From Candidimonas sp. (GTDB taxonomy: Bacteria; Pseudomonadota; Gammaproteobacteria; Burkholderiales; Burkholderiaceae_B), in the NCBI GenBank assembly GCA_004297945.1, contig SCRC01000041.1, positions 1 through 38,982 of the forward strand: DNA of 38,982 bases. The letters are read 5' to 3'. This document shows, one piece after another, positions 35,251-38,982 of this stretch. How positions within the stretch are numbered: position 1 is the stretch's first letter; each line of letters starts with the position of its first letter. The translations under genes were made by a program, and so were the position numbers. The notes below the pieces were generated by a model. The model was not told the origin of the DNA. It saw only the letters and a list, made by a program, of their open reading frames with translations, and did no database searches.

Positions 35251-37026
35251 TTACAGTTTTACCCCGATGCGCTTCAGGGTATTGAGCAACTCTTCATTTT
35301 TTGGATCTTTAAGCAAGCCCGCGCGCCATATTTTTTTAGCCTCGTCGCGACGCTTGAGCTTCCATAGCACTTCGCCCAAATGAGCCGCCACATCGGCCGA
35401 CTTTAACTGAGCGTACGAGCGTTGCAAATAATCGAGCGCCGCACGATTGTCGCCGGTGCGATATAGATACCAGCCCACGCTGTCCAAAATAAATGGATTG
35501 TCGGGTTCCAGTTCTATCGCCCGGTCAAGCAGATTTTGCGCTTCGTCCAGCCGGATATTCTGATCGGCAAACGTATAACCCAGCGAATTATAGGCATTGG
35601 CATTCTTGGGATCGACATCAATCACGCGCTGCATAAGCTTTTCGAATTCGTCGAACTTGCCCTGCCGCTCGTACAGCATGCCCAGGTCATACATGATTGC
35701 ACTGGTGCCCGGCATGGCTTTATTGGCCTTGACCAATACATCGGTGGCCAGATCGGTGCGCCCGGCATCGCGGTAGATGGCGGACAGTGTCAGGGCAATA
35801 ACGATGCGCTCGTGATCGCCGTCGGGCTTGAGCGCGTCGAGGGTGCCACGCGCCACGGATAAATTGCCCTGGCGAGCCTGCAACACAGCCTGATGGATAC
35901 GCGCCTGAAAGCGCACAGTCGGGTCGTCGATCAGGCCCAATTGCACAATGGCCTCGTTCAGGTTTCCTTGCTTTTCGGCGATCTGCACGAGCAACAAGCG
36001 AGCATCGGAGACATCGGCTTGCGCATTCGTGACATGATCGTTGAGCGACTGCCGGCGCTGCGTCTGCACGCTGATGTATTCGTCGAGCAAGGCCGTAGCC
36101 TGGCTATATCGCTGTGCACGGAAATTGACCTCCGCCTCGGTGTAGAGCAGATCGAAATCTTCCGGCGCGTAATCGCGCATCTTCTTGACCAGGTCGAGCG
36201 CACCTTCGAAATCCTTGCGGTCAGCCAGCCGGCTGACCAGCATAAGCTGGAACTTGCGGGCATTGGGATGGCTCTCGGAGAACACTCGCGCCGCGTTAAT
36301 CGCCGCGCCCGGGTCAACCTTCAAACCGTACTCGAGGACGCGTTGGGCGGCCGGTTCGGAATTTTCGTCCAGCGCCAAGGCCTGCTGTGCTTCGGACAAG
36401 GCGCGTTTTGGGTCGCTGGCCGCCCAGGCCGCATCGGCCAGCGCCATATGAGCCATGGGCAATGACCGCACAGGACCATGCAAGGCGCGATCCAGCACCT
36501 TCAGCGCCATTTTCTTGTCCGCCATCTTGCCCACGACGGCTGCTGCCTGGGCAATGGCCTCATCCTTGTTCGAGGCCTTGTCAATACGCGCCCAGAGCGC
36601 TGCAGCCAGGCCTGTCGTTTGGCCGTTGGATGCGGCCAGCGCCAGGGAAGACGCTACCGCTTCCGGATCATTGGGTGCCAATCGAACCCACTCGCGCGCG
36701 GCGGCGAGCGCCCGGGCGATGTTCCGATCGGCCATGGAAAATTGAAACGCACGTTTGGCCAGCCGCGGATCAGAGGTATCCTTGGCAAGATCGAGAAAAG
36801 TCTGGCTGGCCAGATTGTACTGGCCTCGTTGTCCGCCAATTTCCGCGGCCAGGAAGCGATACATGATATCGGCCGTCAGAGTGACATCGGGCAGCCGACC
36901 TTCACGCAAATGGATCAACTCGGTTTGCTCGTGAGCTTTCTCAGCTTGACGGGCATGGACAGCGACCGAAGGAAGCAGGCATAAACTCGCCAACACAGCT
37001 GAAGACAAAGAGATCGATAGTTTCAT
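35251..37026 (-). CDS. exported TPR-repeat protein
   Basis: This 591-residue protein has a signal peptide (about 1-25, ending AVHA) and many tetratricopeptide repeats. The clearest are at about 420-560 (TSAIMYDLGMLYERQGKFDE, NAYNSLGYTFADQNIRLDEA, PFILDSVGWYLYRTGDNRAA). Relatives in this position are annotated as tetratricopeptide proteins of the envelope with no defined job. Being upstream of lolB in one operon (12-base gap), a role in outer-membrane or lipoprotein assembly is possible but only inferred. It is divergent from mutM. Confidence 0.88.
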   Translation of the reverse strand: MKLSISLSSAVLASLCLLPSVAVHARQAEKAHEQTELIHLREGRLPDVTLTADIMYRFLAAEIGGQRGQYNLASQTFLDLAKDTSDPRLAKRAFQFSMADRNIARALAAAREWVRLAPNDPEAVASSLALAASNGQTTGLAAALWARIDKASNKDEAIAQAAAVVGKMADKKMALKVLDRALHGPVRSLPMAHMALADAAWAASDPKRALSEAQQALALDENSEPAAQRVLEYGLKVDPGAAINAARVFSESHPNARKFQLMLVSRLADRKDFEGALDLVKKMRDYAPEDFDLLYTEAEVNFRAQRYSQATALLDEYISVQTQRRQSLNDHVTNAQADVSDARLLLVQIAEKQGNLNEAIVQLGLIDDPTVRFQARIHQAVLQARQGNLSVARGTLDALKPDGDHERIVIALTLSAIYRDAGRTDLATDVLVKANKAMPGTSAIMYDLGMLYERQGKFDEFEKLMQRVIDVDPKNANAYNSLGYTFADQNIRLDEAQNLLDRAIELEPDNPFILDSVGWYLYRTGDNRAALDYLQRSYAQLKSADVAAHLGEVLWKLKRRDEAKKIWRAGLLKDPKNEELLNTLKRIGVKL

Positions 37027-37112
37027 TCATTCAAACCACTGTCGTTTTGCCTGCAAAAGAGCGCAAAATGACGAAGATACGTATAAAGATTCACAGATGT
37101 TAGCACCCCCTT

Positions 37113-37940
37113 ATGCCTGAACTACCAGAAGTTGAAACCACGCGTCGCGGAATTGCGACGATTATGACCGGTCAGGTCTTGACTAGCTTCATTGTTCATG
37201 AGTCACGCATGCGCTGGCCCGTGCCGGCCGAACTGCCTGAGCGGGTCAACGGCCAGGTGGTGTTAAGTTGCGGGCGTCGCGGCAAATACTTGCTTATAGA
37301 ATTCGCACGAGGCACCCAAATAGTGCACCTGGGAATGTCGGGATCCTTGCGCCGTGTCGCGATGGACGAACCGCGACGCAAGCACGACCATGCCGAATGG
37401 CTGTTCGGCAACGCCCGTTTTCTCCTTCACGACCCGCGACGCTTCGGCGCCATCTTGTGGCACAACGCGGCAAACGGGCCGGTTGCCATGCACCCGCTCC
37501 TCGCTACACTGGGCATAGAGCCGTTCGACCCCCTGTTCAATCCCTCATGGCTGCATCGCCAGTTCCAGGGCAAGACACTATCGGTCAAGCAGGCGCTATT
37601 GGCTGGCCACGCTGTCGTCGGTGTGGGCAATATCTATGCCTCGGAGGCGCTATTTCGAGCCCGCATCAATCCGCAAGCGATAGCCGGCCGGCTATCGCTT
37701 GCGCGCTGCGCCCGCCTGTTCAGCGCCATTCAGGAAACGCTAAAAGCGGCGCTGGCAAGTGGGGGCAGCACCTTGCGCGACTATGTCAACGCAAGCGGGA
37801 GCCCAGGCGCCTATTTCGAGCTGCATGCTGCGGTCTATGACCGAGCAGGCGAGCCTTGCCGGATTTGCCAAACATCGATACGCCGCATCATTCAGGGACA
37901 ACGAGCCACTTTCTACTGCCCCAAATGCCAGCGCAGCTAG
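37113..37940 (+). CDS. mutM: formamidopyrimidine-DNA glycosylase
   Basis: MutM (Fpg) removes 8-oxoguanine and formamidopyrimidines from DNA. The 275-residue protein begins MPELPEVETTRRGI, with catalytic Pro2 (after Met removal) and Glu3. Lys in RGKYLLIEF, the H2TH motif VGVGNIYASEALFRARINP near 169-187 and the C-terminal zinc finger (C-x2-C ... C-x2-C in CRIC and CPKC) are intact. The usual length and all catalytic parts suggest an active enzyme. It is divergent from the TPR gene; 86 bases separate the starts. Confidence 0.97.
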   Translation: MPELPEVETTRRGIATIMTGQVLTSFIVHESRMRWPVPAELPERVNGQVVLSCGRRGKYLLIEFARGTQIVHLGMSGSLRRVAMDEPRRKHDHAEWLFGNARFLLHDPRRFGAILWHNAANGPVAMHPLLATLGIEPFDPLFNPSWLHRQFQGKTLSVKQALLAGHAVVGVGNIYASEALFRARINPQAIAGRLSLARCARLFSAIQETLKAALASGGSTLRDYVNASGSPGAYFELHAAVYDRAGEPCRICQTSIRRIIQGQRATFYCPKCQRS

Positions 37941-38025
37941 CCGTACCATTTTAATTCGTCTATAACTAACGCATTGCATAAAAACGAATTACCAGCTATA
38001 TTCTTACCCAACAGGAGCCTAACTC

Positions 38026-38982
38026 ATGACCAAACAATTCGCCTCGCACGCCGATATGGACGACAAAGTCGTATCGTTCGACAAACTGTCCGATAACGCT
38101 TACGCCTATACCGCCGAGGGTGATCCCAACACCGGCATCATCATCGGCGACGACGCCGTCATGGTGATCGACACCCAGGCCACTCCCGCCATGGCGCAGG
38201 ATGTCATTCGGCGCATCAGGGAAGTCACCGATAAACCCGTCAAATACATTTTGCTCTCGCATTATCACGCCGTGCGCGTCTTTGGGGCCTCGGCGTACAA
38301 GGCGCAAGAAATTCTGGCCAGCCGCGATACCTACGACCTGATCGTCGAGCGCGGCGAGCAGGACAAGGCGAGTGAAATCGCCCGCTTCCCGCGCCTGTTT
38401 CGCAACGTTGAATCAATACCGCCCGGCCTGACCTGGCCGACCATAACGTTCGACGGCGAAATGACAGTCAACCTGGGCAATCTGGAAGTGCAGATCATGC
38501 AGGTTGGGCGTGGCCATACCAAGGGCGACACGATAGCGTGGCTGCCGGAACAAAAAATCCTGTTCGCCGGCGACCTGGTCGAATATCAATCCACCCCGTA
38601 CGCGGGCGACTGCTACTTCCGTGAATGGCCGCACACGCTGGACACGCTGGCCGAATTCAATGCCGAAAAAATGGTGCCCGGTCGCGGCCCTGCCCTGACC
38701 TCGGCCGACGAAGTGCGCAAAGGCCTGGCGGGCACACGCGCCTTCCTGACCGATCTGTATTCCTGCGTCAACAATGGCGTGGCCGAAGGTAAGGACCTGA
38801 AAGCCATTTATCGTGAAACCTACGATTTCATGAAACCACGCTATGCCAAATGGGTCATCTTCGATCACTGTATGCCTTTCGACGTCTCGCGCGCCTACGA
38901 CGAAGCTACCGGCCATGAAGATCCCCGCATCTGGACCGCCGAGCGCGATATCGAAATGTGGAAGCAGCTGGAAGGCAACTAG
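38026..38982 (+). CDS. metallo-beta-lactamase-fold hydrolase with altered metal motif
   Basis: This 318-residue protein has the MBL fold: GIIIGDDAVMVIDTQATP near 37-54, GRGHTKGDTIAWLP near 162-175 and FAGDLVEY near 180. The hallmark HxHxDH motif reads H79-Y-H81-A-V-R, so the Asp and His that bind the second metal are replaced by Val83 and Arg84. I recall relatives with this HYHAVR form annotated only as MBL-fold hydrolases. A single-metal or non-classical enzyme is likely; the substrate is unknown. A good AGGAG site precedes the ATG. The gene ends exactly at the window edge. Confidence 0.85.
   Translation: MTKQFASHADMDDKVVSFDKLSDNAYAYTAEGDPNTGIIIGDDAVMVIDTQATPAMAQDVIRRIREVTDKPVKYILLSHYHAVRVFGASAYKAQEILASRDTYDLIVERGEQDKASEIARFPRLFRNVESIPPGLTWPTITFDGEMTVNLGNLEVQIMQVGRGHTKGDTIAWLPEQKILFAGDLVEYQSTPYAGDCYFREWPHTLDTLAEFNAEKMVPGRGPALTSADEVRKGLAGTRAFLTDLYSCVNNGVAEGKDLKAIYRETYDFMKPRYAKWVIFDHCMPFDVSRAYDEATGHEDPRIWTAERDIEMWKQLEGN

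Overview
The window looks like the chromosome of a moderately GC-rich betaproteobacterium, most likely Burkholderiales, family Alcaligenaceae (Bordetella/Pusillimonas-like). This is inferred from the protein sequences and from the gene order lolB-ispE-tRNA-Gln-prs-rplY-pth-ychF and ftsY/rsmD-coaD-ferredoxin. No database search was run.

Layout. 1-5.3 kb: the 5' end of an unknown gene, an IclR regulator, a CYTH-CHAD protein, ftsY, and rsmD-coaD-ferredoxin. 5.4-13.1 kb: a truncated MOSC-type gene coupled to an AsmA protein, metY, and a complete three-gene proton-translocating transhydrogenase operon (pntAA-pntAB-pntB). 13.2-17.6 kb: two divergent units (an ALDH7-type aldehyde dehydrogenase against an FAD oxidase, an XRE-cupin regulator and an ornithine-cyclodeaminase-like reductase) that together fit D-lysine/L-pipecolate breakdown to aminoadipate. 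17.9-22.6 kb: a 3-hydroxyanthranilate/2-aminomuconate operon (ALDH, deaminase, dioxygenase, decarboxylase) followed by a LysR regulator.

22.6-28.9 kb is an accessory island. It holds a FitA-FitB toxin-antitoxin locus collapsed into one fused remnant, a pair of uncharacterised genes, a HigBA locus with both genes broken, a frameshifted remnant of a PLD/SNF2 helicase, a Fic protein whose catalytic core is deleted in frame, and an intact-looking AlbA_2/Schlafen-type transcriptional regulator with strong palindromes around it. Five loci in a row with internal deletions or truncations make this a graveyard of toxin and defence-type genes.

28.9-39 kb returns to core genes: ychF, a CPBP membrane protease, pth, rplY, prs, tRNA-Gln, ispE, lolB, a TPR protein, mutM, and a metallo-beta-lactamase-fold protein with a changed metal motif.

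Across the first 30 kb, intergenic gaps carry thirteen copies of a short hairpin repeat with a GTAG foot, like REP elements mobilised by RAYT proteins. It shows compensatory stem changes and several inverted pairs. No RAYT gene lies in the window.
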